Shown: positions 12,316 through 24,680, counted from the stretch's first letter. The stretch: 64,000 nt of DNA from Catonia carolina (GCA_035578175.1 JAQMRL010000022.1:1736001-1800000), one strand, 5' to 3'. Notes: generated from the sequence alone by a model not told the origin. Made by a program: numbers and translations.

Positions 12316-14829
12316 GTATGAGAGGGTTGTAATTCAAATTAAATTAAAAAGTTTTTCATTGAATTAAATTAGATAAACATATCATCGACTTAATACAGGT
12401 ACCAAGGAATCAATTCCGCCTTCCATAGTCAAGAATTCCCAACACCCCATCTTGTCTGGAAGTCTACTCAGTAAGGAATAAATAACAAAGAGATGAAACT
12501 GTATAAAAAAACAATATAATACGAGTCAAATAAAAACACTGATATGATAACTAAAGAAATATTAAAATGAGTTTAATTTATTAAAAGATTCTTGAAGTCA
12601 CATAAAGTAAAATTTCATTCATGTATGCAGGATTTATGAGCGGGGTCTCGAAGCTATTCTTCTTCTAATGTTGTTTTCTGTCGTGGTAAAGAATTGAAAG
12701 AGATGTTATCGAGGGAATATTTGGGATGTCATGTTGGCATCAAGTCGTTTGATCTCAAATGGAGCACGTAAAGGCGGTCTCTACATAGGAAATAGTGTCA
12801 GTACGTGATCTGAAAAAAATTTACTAGGTTGTCTTCGCCATTCTCCCCTCTATTTCTTCACAGAATCTTCCATTCAACCCCTTCCCTAGTATACTGTTAC
12901 TTTATTTTAAGCAAACATTACTTTTCACCGCATACTGCATGTAATTCATAGCTTCTGCCTACCCTTTCAACACATTGTCTATCAACACGCGATCGCCTAA
13001 CACTGTTTTCCAGGACTAATAGAAATGAAGGAAAATTTTATAAAGCTTCTTTACTATGTTTACCCAAAAAATGTATATTGCATAGATAGGCTATATCCTG
13101 TCATTGAAAGTATTATATATGAACAAAATATTAAATAGTTTTAACTCAGCTGAATTTCTAACATTATTTTTCCTACTTAAAAATAAAAAATTTTGTATAT
13201 ATTTAACTATTCAATAAATAAACCTAAGACCTTCTGGACAGTTCAGTTGGTATTGAAATCTACGTTAAATTATGCGTTCCAAGCTCCATTCGTGCTACTT
13301 TCTGGAAAGAACCTCAAAATTATCTAAATATTAAAGAAAAAAGGATTTCCAGTTGTCTCAGCACCCATAATTCCGGTTAAACTTTTTTTTAAATAAAGCT
13401 CTTCACGCGCAGATTTGCCATCAAGCATAGTATTTTTTCCAGATTTCCGTATAACACAGAAACAAAATTAAATGTTTTTTTTTTTATAACCCGGTCTGAA
13501 GATTTACCGCACTGATACCGTACTTAATCATTTTTTGGCATCCATGAAGTCTAAGTGTTGCTGTTTTGAGAAAGTGTTCTTTCTTTTGTATGAAATCATG
13601 GACTACCGTTTGAAATATTGCCATTCGCTGGCCAGTTCGGAGATGTTGGGTCTTTATAGATTTTAGGTGTTAAACTCTGCGTTCCGGCAGAATCCGTGTT
13701 TTGAGACTTTTCCGTAAAACCGCGACCAAAAAATCTCAAATGGCTATATTTATTCAGGGTTATATACAGGACTTTATCAGTTGCTGACTTCTTTTCACAA
13801 GCGACTTTAAAAATCAAAAAGTAAAGTAGCTTTAATTTTGCTTTTCTATTCACTTTTTTACTGTAATTTTTTATATGTCACGTTATGGTTAGAATCTTTA
13901 TTAATATTTTATTCATGTGTTTTAGATTTCTGATCATTGTTTTATCGTATTTTTTTATTGGCAGCTGTTTTCTCTACTATGTTTTTCTCTCTTCCATCAT
14001 AACTCAACCCGCCTATTTGAGTTACTGACAAGCACCCTTCGGTTACCTTTATCAGTTTGGTTAATTTCTGCCACATTAAACACATTATTGCTTTTATAAT
14101 ATACGATACTTTATAATATACTATAGGGGTGTAAAAAACCCCTGTGATATTTGCAACCCCTCTGAGGCTAGCAATAAGCTTAATTGTGGTCAGTGCCCGA
14201 GCACAATTTCTAGTTTATTTATTAAAATGACCAGATTTAAAATAGCGCCAGTAATCCTAAAATTCTTTTCAGTGTGTCTCAAACATAAAAATATTTCAAT
14301 TTAAATTTACGTTAATTCATCTACACAATATTAATACTCATTAATTTATTTAATACTTCATTAGTTCATATTGGCGACTTTAGTACATAAATTATTACCA
14401 ATCATTATTTGCTGAAATTACTTTTTATTGAAATCTTTAACGAAAGCTCACGTTTGCAAGCGTATTGATTTTCTACTTAACTACCCACTGTTAACCGATG
14501 GGCGCCGACACTAAATGCCATTTCGATTGCAATAAAATAAAAATTCGTACACAGCGCGATTACTATAGGAATTGAAGTATAATCAATCATCGTAGAATTT
14601 CCCGATACTGAAAATAAATTATCTGATATTTTTTAATAGAAAATCAGAGTCGATAAATTAAATTTCTATGACTTAATGAAAAAAGTTTATAACCGAAATT
14701 TTTAATTGAAAATTTCTAGTCCCAGTGAACAAAGAGCAATGTCATTTCTAGTTTATTATATTTTGTACTAATATTTCTCTTAGTATTTATTTAATCCAAC
14801 CGAAATTTCGTTATGAAATGTTCACAATA
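12316..14829. other. AT-rich DNA, no gene seen
   Basis: Long AT-rich stretch. Open frames such as 13596-13853 (minus) show no domain, no conserved motif and no splice context. No repeat shared with the rest of the window was noticed. Confidence 0.4.
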
Positions 14830-15465
14830 TGAACGAACACTGTAGAAAGTACCATTTTAACTTCCACATTGGTAATTCGGTCCGATCTTGTCAGTCTAAA
14901 GCTTTGACTGCAGAACTCCATCTCAGTCGCATTAAGTTTACCCTTTTTTCTTTTATTCACCACTCAACTTTCAGCCGCATGAGTTACTATGTTGTACTAT
15001 TATGTTTTTTTATAATGTTTATCCCACATTATTGAGTTAAAACAGTCTTGTTGATGTTTTGGCGTCAAATTGGATGTAAATGCATTTATTTCTTCTTAAT
15101 ATCCTCTCTCCATGTGTCCATTCCTTAAGATCGTAAATTCCAAGTATTTAAATATTTGAGTTCCTTTTATCTCTCTATTATCCAAGCAATTACTTCTTTT
15201 TTTCAAATGTTAAATAAATTCTGTTTTCTCAAAAAAAATTTTTACCCGGACTTCGTGTATTCTTCCTTCAATTACCGCGTCATGAAACTCAGGTCTCCAT
15301 CATTTTAGAGTATCACTATTTTGTTATCAGCAAAGTGAGTGTATACAAGTAATTGTCACTTATTAAAAAAAATATTCCCTCGTACTTTATTCTCCATAGT
15401 CTCAGTGCTTGCTTGCTCCAGAAATATATAAAAAAAACAGTGGCGTAATACAGCCTTGGAGCAGA
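14830..15465 (-). pseudogene. RTE-like non-LTR reverse transcriptase fragment
   Basis: Read on the minus strand, the decayed translation runs in the correct order for this family. It shows a QGC-type box followed by an 'FLYI' strand (about 15460-15390), the polymerase catalytic box as FADN instead of FADD (about 15325), a LKEEYTKSG-like helix, a KTEF motif, FKYLEF (the conserved FKYLG), an 'NSIMWDKH' stretch, and finally KLNATEMEF and RLTRSDRITN from the tail (about 14900-14850). Several stops and frameshifts interrupt it, and the second catalytic aspartate reads as asparagine. This longest non-LTR fragment on the left side lies directly beside the SINE at 15478-15838. Confidence 0.8.
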
Positions 15466-15477
15466 TCTTTAGTTGAT

Positions 15478-15838
15478 GTGAATTGACTTTTTTTTATTCC
15501 TAATTTGTGTACGTTGCAATCTGTTCAATTCAGAACAATAAGCAACCCCATGACCCAATGAGATGAGGATGATGTGTGTGACGTGTAAATGAGGTGTGGT
15601 CTTGTACAGACCCAGGCCGACCATTCCTGAGAGAGTATGGTTAATGAACCATACTTGGGGTTCAATGGAACCCCAACCATCAAAGTACACCGGTAACCAC
15701 TGTCTAGTAGTCAAATCCGAATAAAAGCAACTATCTTTACTAAGATTTGAACCAGGAACCTTCGTCTCCGAAAATCAGCTGTTAAACAGCTGATTTTGGC
15801 GACGTCTTTACCTCTAGACCTACCCGGTGGGTCATTTT
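15478..15838 (-). repeat. tRNA-like SINE, family A, full-length copy
   Basis: On the minus strand the head (15838 to about 15740) carries pol III-like boxes, A box TAGGTCTAGAGGTAAAG and B box GGTTCCTGGTTCAAATC. A body of about 230 bp and a short A-rich end (15487-15494 as T on the plus strand) follow. The body is shared with the plus-strand copy at 33695-33845. A perfect 13-1-13 palindrome (15771-15797) sits where the anticodon arm would be. The 81-codon open frame inside it is not a gene. Confidence 0.8.
15771..15797. repeat. Perfect palindrome inside SINE head
   Basis: AAAATCAGCTGTT, one A, then AACAGCTGATTTT. It lies between the pol III-like A and B boxes of the SINE. Confidence 0.95.
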
Positions 15839-15839
15839 A

Positions 15840-16849
15840 CTTATTAACTTTTTTATACTTTATTTAAAGTCACATCAACAACCAGGTTTTTAGTGACTTG
15901 TAGAATGTTATGCTACAACAAATTATTAATAATATACTTATATAAACTTAAAAACTAACAATGTGACTAACATTAATAACAAAGAATATAAACAAAATAT
16001 AAGCAATTTTACAAATAAACATTCACAACCATGATAAAAGTTCTGTTCAGTTTTTAAAGTAAACCACGTGAGTACAAGAGTTCGATATAATCCATTGATC
16101 TGGATGTATTGTAATCTTCCTTAAAACATTCGTGTAACTTGCGTGGCAAGTTAAAATGTGCGTCGAAACGTTTCAACAGATCGGAACAGTATTTGTAAAT
16201 ATCTATGTATCGTTTTGTTTGTGGCTTAATAGTGATGCGTGAAATTTTGTTTTGTATCGCTCTTACGTGTTCAATGTGTTAAAGTTAAAGTAAAGATTCC
16301 CAAGGAAAAACTCCATATTTCCGCCGAGGTCTTATGACTCACTTTTACAGTGTTGAAGAGCTGAGTGGATGAAAGTGCTATGTGCCATTTTTTAAAACGT
16401 AGTGTTTATGACTGATGAATATTACATGCATATTTAGTTACTTAGGTGGCATACGATGGTTTATTTCAACAGTTTAAGGAAATACTAGAAAATCAAGGGG
16501 GGATGTACCATATAATTTTGTGGTTTGTATTGAATAAAGAGGTAAAGATCACTTGTTTTTCTAGAATAGAAGATATTATCATTTTAGAGTAACGGTTACT
16601 GTTAGTAATAAACATTAAACGTCATCGATAAAAGCTGCTATTAAAAATTTATTTAAAAGATTCTTTAATGAAAATTTCGTCTGCATGATTGAAATATCCT
16701 ACTGATCATCCATTCTCAAAGGAAACAGAATTTTTGTTTGTAAAAAAGTTATATGCAGAGGGAAGATATAAAAAATTCTTATAGAAGAATAATGTTGAAA
16801 AGCAAAATTTGAAAAATTTTTAAATTCATTATATAGTGTTTTGTGAAGG
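15840..16849. other. AT-rich DNA, no gene seen
   Basis: A slightly GC-richer patch at 16060-16280 shows no readable domain on either strand. Confidence 0.4.
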
Positions 16850-16995
16850 GACATAGATAGATACCATATCTGTCATATAGATACCATATGATACCATATC
16901 ATATGGTATCTATCTACCTACAGATATCATAAGGTACTTATAGTACCTATAAGTACTTATTGGTACTTAAAATATAATACGTAGGTACCTACTTA
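16850..16995. repeat. Palindromic GATACCATATC / GGTACCTACTTA repeat cluster
   Basis: Short related words (ataccatat, ggtac, tagtacct) repeat in both orientations. A hairpin has perfect 13-bp arms (16877-16889 and 16901-16913) and an 11-base loop. The same GGTACC-rich sequence resumes at 17426-17470 after the retroelement fragment. Confidence 0.8.
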
Positions 16996-17035
16996 GAGTT
17001 AACAAAAAATAGAGTTAACTTAGGAGTTAACAAAA

Positions 17036-17416
17036 AGAAATAAAGATAGACTGAATGCAGTGGAAATGGACTTCCTGAGACGCAGCTGCAGGGTATCTAG
17101 GATAGGGCACATAAGAAATGAAGAAATAAGAAGAAGAATGAATCAACAGGAGTCAGTTGTTGCAGCAATAGAAAGTCGCCAACTGTTATGGTATGGACAT
17201 GTTAAAAGAATGTCAGAAGCTAGATGGCCCAAGTTCATAATGGAATGGACACCTCAAGAAAGGAGAAAAAGGGGGCGCCCTCCTAGAAAATGGGAGCAAG
17301 ACATTCAAAACGCCATGAATTTGAGGCAACTGGCTCCTGAAGATACACTGGATAGGGGCAAATGGAGGTTGAGATGCGAGAAACGGCCTGATGATGCTGT
17401 AAGAGACCTCGCTTAA
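17036..17416 (+). pseudogene. RTE-like endonuclease-reverse transcriptase, C-terminal fragment
   Basis: An uninterrupted frame (118 codons from the first methionine at 17060) encodes the distal tail of an RTE-type polyprotein: LNAVEMDFLRRSC, then LLWYGHVKRMSEARWP, an RKRGRPPRKWEQDI arginine/glycine-rich stretch, and DRGKWRLRCEKRP near the natural stop. The RT core and endonuclease are absent, so it is a 5'-truncated insertion. The 13-mer AGGTACCTACTTA occurs at 16983-16995 and 17426-17438 on either side and could be a target-site duplication, though the surrounding sequence is rich in this word. The frame is intact, so the copy is younger than most here. Confidence 0.85.
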
Positions 17417-17608
17417 GTGAAGTGAAGGTACCTACTTATTGGTACCTAAAATAAGTAGGTACCAAAATAAGATCACTCAGTTTATTAACAAACTCAAAAT
17501 TGGGAGCGTTAGATTTTTTATCGCATTTTCTCAAAACTATAATTGTATAGCATAACACCTTCATCTGCTAAAGTCTTCAATATTAATTTACGATGAACGT
17601 TAAAGCGA

Positions 17609-17774
17609 TTTTTTTTTGTCTAACGTCCGACTGTTTTGCAATTACTGCTAATGCAGACTGGGAAGGAGGAAATGATTTTTTTGTAACGTATGAAAAGATG
17701 CGTGCCTGAATGGGATTCAAGCCCAAGACCGCATGATGAGAGGTGAGCACGTTACCAACTACACCAATGTGGCC
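17609..17774 (-). repeat. tRNA-derived SINE, family N, copy
   Basis: On the minus strand it opens at the ggcc end with an A-box-like TAGTTGGTAACGTGC, has a B box resembling GGTTCGAATCC (here GGCTTGAATCC), and ends in nine A residues (T on plus, 17609-17617). It is nearly collinear with 57640-57816. Target duplications are not clear here. Confidence 0.85.
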
Positions 17775-19424
17775 AGCGAAATAAATATAATCACTATTAT
17801 AGAATCCGTGAACCCAGTGTGCATTGTGTAGTAACAGCACAGAAGTAAATCATTACTTTTACATAATATTTTTGTCTGAGACCGCATTTTTAACGCAGTG
17901 GTTAGCTACACTGCTAAGTAGGAGGTTAAAGCATCGAGTTACAGATAGAGTTTATAAAATTATTGTAAATCCACACCTAATGTTCATTAATCTGAAGTAG
18001 TGACTAACGTCCTACCTGTTGATACAACTTAAAATACATTAAAAAGAATTTTGTTAAAAAAAAGTTAAACGCTCAGATTAAATTTGTTACAAATTTGTTA
18101 TTAAATTTGTTGTTGTTAGGGATTCATTAAAATATGATTTTGAAATTGATTGATTAGAAACAAAACGTATGCAAATCTTTAAAAACACTTTCAATAGGAA
18201 AAATAAATTTTCTTGTTTCAATAAAAAATCAATTTTTTACATATTCCGTAAAATATAAAATAGTAGCTCAAATAGAGTTATCTTAAGACGTCCTCAAAAC
18301 ATTTGAACTTTTAACGGAAAATGCTTAAAATTATTTTATAAAAAAGTTATAAAAGTAATACAATAGAGTGTGAAATAATTGTAAAATACAATTAAATAGA
18401 AGGAATGAAAATATTTTAAATTTATATAATCAATTTTTCTTTCAAGCAGAAATTTCAATCTAAAGTTTAATTATTATCCTCTCTATATGTAAATTATTCA
18501 TTAAAATATTTTATATTTCTCGTTTCAAACATATATTTTATTTTGTCCTAGTTTCTTATTACTTTAAATTAGTTTCTTATCTGAAATTAGTTCAGCTACC
18601 GTACTTAGATAATAATAAAAGGAATAAAAATTTTTATTTTTATATTATAGAATTGCTAGAAGATCAGATTGTTTTGTTTTATTATTCATAAAATTTTAAG
18701 TTATGTTCGTGAAAATGAATAAAGATACATAGATTACATAGATTAAATAATGTAAAACCTATTTAATTTTTATATCAATCGTTGTCTACTTTATTATATC
18801 AAAATTTGTTTTTTAAAGTTCAATTAATCCTGATTTAACAAAGTTCAAAAAACATTAGAAAAGAAATAAAAGAATTTGTTATACTTTTAATCTTGTAGAA
18901 ATCTTCTTTAAAACGAATCTGTAAAGTTAATCTCCTCTAAAGCTAATAAGATATATTTTATAGGCATTTCTTTCCGATTTAATATCACATCATGGCATCA
19001 AATTAAAACGACCAGCTCTAATAATTATACTGGTAGGCTACTGGTAGATAATATATTGCCGCCGGCTGTTTTATCTCAGTGGGAGTAACAAAAGTAAGTT
19101 GCACGTAAGTGTCGACAAACATCCGGCACGTATGAGGCATTCTACACCCACTTATTCTGCGGATTTTCCCTTTTTTCCGGCAAGTTTTCGGATGTCCTTA
19201 ACAAAATATAATAATGCTATAGATGGGACAACTAAAGACTAACAAAGATACCCCCCTCTGTTGTTCTTTTACCTCTACGAAGAAATTTCAATCCATTTGA
19301 TAAAAATTTAAAACACAATAAAAAGTTAGTGTATCAAATCACAAATAAAAAGCCAAATAATTTTTAAGCTCAAGTACTATTATATATTAATAATATCAAT
19401 TAATAATATTCTGCTACCTCACAC
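17775..19424. other. AT-rich DNA, no gene seen
   Basis: Mostly A/T. A compact GC-richer island at 19050-19210 (gccgccggctg ... ttccggcaagttttcgg) stands out but encodes nothing I recognise. It could be an old repeat or a regulatory island. Confidence 0.35.
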
Positions 19425-19935
19425 TACTCAAACACGCTACTTAGGCTTACGCTTGGACAGAAAACTTACATGGAACGCACATGTTACACACACACGCCAC
19501 AAACTCAAAACACGCTTCTATCAACTAAAACGCTTACTCGATAGACGTTCTAAATTAAACATGTCACACAAATTAACAATCTACAAGACAGTCTTAAGAC
19601 CAATCTGGACATATGGACATATGGACATCTGCTAAACCTTCACACACGTAACGTATACAAGCGATTCAGAACAAGATTCTACGAACGATAACGCAATGCC
19701 CCTTTTACATCACAAACTCAATGTTGCACAAAGACTTACAAATGCCATACGTAATTGATGTCACAAAAAAACTATACAAGACGATGCATGACAAATTTGA
19801 ACTACATGACAACCCTCTCATACAAAACATGTACGTAGGGCGATACCGGGTACTCAGCGCAGACGTTTAAAGCGACTCTGGCCAAGAGATCTTCTTGGCC
19901 AACTGTAGGACTGTGGTGATGACTGCACGCTCCTT
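19425..19935 (+). pseudogene. Jockey-like reverse transcriptase, C-terminal fragment
   Basis: The plus strand encodes YLGLRLDRKLTWNAHV, LDRRSKLNMSHKLTIYK and LRPIWTYG, the stretch after the palm in jockey-like elements. A small triplication of the word GGACATAT at about 19606-19625 then breaks the frame. Later blocks remain readable in other frames: 'ILRTITNAP'-like, a 'MPYVIDV' block and a basic tail around 19850-19935. The copy is truncated on the 5' side and inactive. Confidence 0.85.
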
Positions 19936-20254
19936 CAAGTAAATCAAGTTTTGGAACATTAGCTTCACATTTAGAAATTGTTATATTATTTCAATAACAG
20001 ATACTGAATTTCAATTAAAAGTGTCAAAAAAAAGCTCAAGTACAGTGTAAAATTTACTAAGCTGAAAAGAATTTTCAGTTATGAAACCAATTATTTTATA
20101 AACGAATTTAAAGTGAGTAGCTATATAAACCATATTGAATTGCTATTTTACTCTCTAGATATTACGCAAAAAGTATTGGACTATTTTGTTACTTTACTGC
20201 CACGAAGTTAATAAAAAATTTACCTTCAAACTAACAAAATTACTTCAAAACTAG
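19936..20254. other. AT-rich spacer between two retroelement fragments
   Basis: Nothing recognised. Confidence 0.4.
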
Positions 20255-20790
20255 CATAATTGTTATGTTTTGGACCAGATAACCCACTTTCAGTATATAG
20301 GTTGCACAATTAAATACGAACAGGATAAAGATGCTTACAATAAGATGCACCGATTTCAGCAAATATCCGGAACTGTCCATCGATCCTTAAAAAATAGCAC
20401 CAGCAAAAACATGAGGGTGAGATTTTATAAAAAAATTGTAGTGCCGACCCTACTCTATGGCAGCAAAACTTGGGTGTTATCAAAGCGAGAGGAGAGTAGA
20501 TTGCAAGCATCTGAAATGAAATTTCTTCGACATACGTATGGGTGTAGTAGAGAAGATCGTCACAGAAATACCGAGATAAGGAAAAAACTCAACATCTTCT
20601 CTATAAATAACAGAGTATCCCAGAACAGAATGCAGTGGTTGGAGCATGTGAACAGAATTAGGGAGGATAGGATACCTAAGCAAAAACTTGACTATAAACC
20701 GGAGGGAAAGAGAGAATGAGGACGCCCGAGAAAGAGGTGACAGATTTGACAGGTTCGAAACAGGCAGAGATGCCTAGTCCTTGAAAGACA
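20255..20790 (+). pseudogene. RTE-like reverse transcriptase, C-terminal fragment
   Basis: A 149-codon open frame (20270-20719) starts with the FQYIGCTI strand, the equivalent of FKYLG. It continues through a helical linker, KIVVPTLLYGSKTWVLSK (the conserved 'LLYGSETW' block), EMKFLRHTYGCSREDRHRN and RMQWLEHVNRIREDRIP. After one stop the typical GRPRKR stretch and a basic C-terminus can still be read to about 20790. The polymerase catalytic box and the endonuclease are missing. This belongs to the same broad class as 17036-17416 but is clearly a different subfamily. Confidence 0.88.
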
Positions 20791-21301
20791 GAAGAAGAAA
20801 AAGACTGTCAAATTGAATAAAACTGAAAGTTCTCAGTGTTTTTTACAAAAGAATTTATGAAAGCCCAAACTTTAGCTCCCACTTGTACATCTTTCATTAG
20901 TTTGACAGCAAGTATTTTTCACAGAATAATAGTAAAGCCATGCACTTCGCGCAGCAATAAACTACAATATCCAGAAAGAAGTAAATAAGTCATAACTACT
21001 GTAATATCTAACATTCAAATGGACCAGAATGTAAAACGTTACCTGTTGTGGCAGTACTTTTAGAAACAGAAGAATATTATGTAATAGGTAATGCACGGAT
21101 GTGGTTTTTACGGAAACATAAAACTACCTTAATTAGCCTGCACATAATTAATTGAGTTCTGTTATTATTACTAAACTAGAATATTGGGAGTATGTATATA
21201 GTTTTGTTTTGACATAAAATGAAGTAGAGCTAAATATTCATTTTCATAATGCATTTGATCGATTGACATTGTCATTGTGTAATACAGACATGTTTACTCA
21301 C
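20791..21301. other. Probable intron, no feature seen
   Basis: AT-rich sequence immediately downstream (in minus-strand sense) of the Beat-like exon. It begins on the minus strand with the donor GTGAGT at 21301-21296. No further exon was recognised. Confidence 0.5.
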
Positions 21302-21437
21302 CGACAACTGTTAGAAATGCTGATTTCCAGTCTGTATGGAATAGAGGTGCATCTGCTGATACTTCACATCTATATTCACCTGTCAATGGTCGACTTGCAT
21401 TTAATAGCATAACACCCTTCTCATCTGATCTTGACAC
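21302..21437 (-). CDS. Internal exon of a Beaten-path-like Ig protein
   Basis: This is the only convincing host coding sequence. On the minus strand a 136-base exon is bounded by a strong acceptor (pyrimidine-rich ctttctcttag ending at 21438) and a consensus donor (GTGAGT from 21301 down). Its 45 codons have no stop and encode the second half of an Ig V-type domain: a NAS glycosylation sequon at codons 13-15, then GEYRCEVSADAPLF with the disulfide cysteine at codon 24 and the tyrosine two before it, ending in a hydrophobic FLTVV strand. 'Y-x-C-E-V-S-x-(E/D)-A-P-x-F' is characteristic of insect Beat proteins, secreted or membrane-anchored partners of Sidestep proteins in axon guidance. The exon starts in phase 0 and ends after one base of the next codon. 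Which Beat paralogue it is cannot be told, and the exons on either side were not found. Confidence 0.8.
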
Positions 21438-22084
21438 CTAAGAGAAAGAAAATCAAAACAATATTATATAATACAACATTCTAATACAGAATCTAATGTT
21501 TTAAAATATCCTTTATCAACATAGAAATTACAATCCCCTCAGCACTGTAGTGTTGAGTAGATTATTATATAAATTTTAAAAATTTTGAAGCGTAAATTCA
21601 CTTCAAGCTTCACAATATTATAGTAAAAATGACTTAATTATTTGTGATTAACTATTGCACTCGTGATGAGCGCGGGCTTATGGTTAGCTTTCAAAGGGTC
21701 CATTATGGTTTATTAATTCTCCTGTTTTGACTCCTCATTTCGATTCTTTTAGGTACGATTTTAAGATAATTTAACCGATTATCAGGAGAACCTTTTAAAA
21801 CTTTTTTTAGGATGATTTCCATTCTAACCCACTGCAGCTAGTCGAAACTTAAATGATTTACTTTCAGTGAGTATTTCTTACAAAATATCTAAATTGAGAT
21901 GCTGAATCTAAAATTTTTTCTACATTTATCTTTCAATTTAGAATGAGTTTTCATATATTGTAAATTATAAAATGCTGTACGAAATAAATACCATTATTAT
22001 TAATACACATACCAATTCTCAAAAACGTAGCTCTTCGAAAGTTTATAAAAATATATATTGCATTAGGATAATCATCCTTTGTTC
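21438..22084. other. Probable intron, no feature seen
   Basis: AT-rich sequence upstream (minus sense) of the Beat-like exon. No preceding Ig exon was recognised. Confidence 0.45.
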
Positions 22085-22260
22085 CTCAGTCGTAAGTAGT
22101 CGGTTTATATTTAATTTACTTATTCAACCCCTAAAGAAGAAATATATGGAATTTCACCTCTCTAAGTGATCGGGGATTTATTTAGAGTCTTAGTGACGGT
22201 GTGTGCGTGAACCAGTCAGTCAGTGAGAGGTTTCTCTTTAACATCTTTACAGATGTATTA
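22085..22260. repeat. Interspersed repeat, family E, copy 1
   Basis: The string ctaagtgatcggg...(a)gtcagtgag and its neighbourhood recur at about 27195-27260. Both show TCAGTGA-type direct words. The class is unknown. Confidence 0.5.
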
Positions 22261-24471
22261 ACTATCGCAATTTTCATAACGTAAGTAAATGTTTAATTTG
22301 TGGGCTGTTATTTTATTTTATTAATTATTTTATTAATTTTGGTTATTTCGTTATTTTTAATTTAAAAAAAAATGAGTAAAGAAGAATGAAGATGGATCTT
22401 CATCATTACGTAACTCTTTGTATTAACGTAAACAAAATAATGATTCAATTTTTAACCTATATTTAAATCGGTCATGTCAGGAAGCCCCTAAGTCAAGAAA
22501 CTAACTTTTGGAAACATTAAAAATTTTTTGTAATGTATTATATTTCAATTAAAAAAATATAAATTGTTTAGAGGGCTGTCCCCTTGAATGTAAAATATAC
22601 TTTTGTCTTTTTAAAGACAAGCCACTTGTTAAAAAAAAATTGAAAATTTGTAATTAAGGTGTTTCTGAAATAAATTGGAGCAAAATGTTAACTTGCATTG
22701 TTTTCTGTAAAATACGTTGTTAGACCAGAAGAAAATTGAGCTGTAGAATAGTATTCATTTATTTGTTTCAGTAGTTTACATTATGACTTCAAATAGCTTT
22801 CTGCAATAATAAAAATTGAAATTCGTAATTTTAAGAAAAAAAAATGTTGATTTTCAGGGCTATTTGTGTTCTTCATCTTGTCATATACGGTAGTAATCTC
22901 TCTTAAAACGATTTTTATATAGTATCTTTATATGATCTCTTCCACTAGAAAGTAGTGCTTAAGCTTCAAAAGAACATCCATTTTCATTTTTTAATTAGAA
23001 GGAAACACTTTATATCCTTAAGGATAAGCTTTTTCTTAGTATTATACATTACTTAAGGAAAGTCTGACTTATGTGATTTTTGTAAGGAAGGTGTGATTAC
23101 ATTCATTTAGTTCTAAAATGCACTAAAGAAAAATATAAAATTTTGACTTATGAGCTTTCTGAAATGACTGATTCATTGTAACATTCCATTAAATTTTTTA
23201 CTTATGAATTTTGTAATTTAAATGATTGAGAATTGATTTTTGATTAAGTGATTTCAGACCAATTAACAGACAATTAAAAATTACTGTTATTGCAGAGAGG
23301 CGCATTCATTATAAAAATGACCTTTTCAATTCATAAATGTAAGTCTTTTTACGTGAGAGATTCTTATTAAGAAAAGATAGCGCTCGCCACGAACGAAGTC
23401 CGTTGTGTTTCAAGCGCTATATTTCATAAAAGACCGAACAGATAAAATTTAACGCTACAGTAAATTAACCCGTTGTTTTCGGCGTTAATTCACCAAACTT
23501 AAATTTTTTTATTTAAAAATTTGTCAAAGATACATCAAAATTCGTGCATAAAAAGTACCCAGTTCTTAGCTGGGTTTCTGTTAGTGTACTTTTTACACGA
23601 CTGTTACTTCATCCAGGCTTTACATAAAAAAATCGGATTTTAAGTATATTAAAGATCACAGTATTTTCTACAATGTAAATATTTAAAAAGTAAAATTAAA
23701 ATTTTCGTATTAATATGGCGTCCGTTTAAGAAAAGAGCTATTTTGGCTCCTCGTGAAGTTTGGGAAATTTTTCGACTAAACGATGCATTTTTATAAAAGT
23801 ACTAGCTGATAAATTAAATCCAAAAATAAGACTGTGACAAGTAAAGAAGACTCTTGCGTTTGTAAATTACAAGTAAATAAAAATTGAATTGTGATGGATA
23901 AAAAGTTTTATTAAAATGGCAACTGGTCTTCACAGCGGACTTCTTTTGTGCCAACACTTTTTATAGCAATACTGTTAATATATAATAAATTATGTATCTC
24001 TGTTATTATACTCTTTATCAAACTGTAATTTTTTATAAGTATTAAACCAAAACTGTTTCTTTTTTTTAGTGGACACTATTACAAAGTCTGAGATCTTATT
24101 CTTGTTCTATAGTAGTTTCATACCATTTCAGTTTATTTTTCAAAATGAGAAAATAAAAAGCGCTAAATCCAAGCACGAAAAGTCGTGAGAAGAAAATAAA
24201 AATACCATTTTTATGTATTAATTTTTTTTCTATAATAACTTATACACATATTTGTGAACGTTAAACATATTGGTAAAGTTTTAATTAATCAATCAATTTT
24301 GTCCTGAAATAAGTTTTTATTTTTTACTGTTTATTTTGTTCAATACATCGAAGTGTAATATTTCGTAGTTCTTATAATTATTTAGAAAGTCCGTATAACC
24401 TTAACATTTAATTGAAAACAAATTTTTCGTTAGAATAACTCTCACGAAATAAAATTCGGATGTAAGCCTGC
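22261..24471. other. AT-rich DNA, no gene seen
   Basis: A GC-richer patch at 23370-23480 and a short hairpin around 23555-23610 (acccagttcttagctgggt flanked by aaaaagtac/gtacttttt) are the only structures noticed. Confidence 0.4.
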
Positions 24472-24624
24472 AAATGAATCGGTTATTTAAGAAACAACCT
24501 AAGTCCACTTTTTTCTCATTTTCACATTTTATGTATTTCTGTAATAATATACATAGATGCATCATTTGCTTAAGAAACAACTCAAGTCCCATTCATTTAA
24601 CCTACAAAACTGAATGAACAAAAA

Positions 24625-24680
24625 ATTGTTTATTTAAGAAACAACCTATGTCCTGCACATAGGTTGTTTCATAACTAAAC
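24625..24680. repeat. Inverted pair of the subterminal motif
   Basis: GAAACAACCTATGTCC faces ACATAGGTTGTTTC with only a few bases between, forming a near-perfect hairpin inside the left part of the TIR element. Confidence 0.85.

Noticed and set aside
14829..15035. 68-codon open frame on the plus strand
   Set aside because: Shadow of the RTE-like fragment read on the minus strand.
15469..15714. 81-codon open frame on the minus strand
   Set aside because: It lies wholly inside SINE family A.
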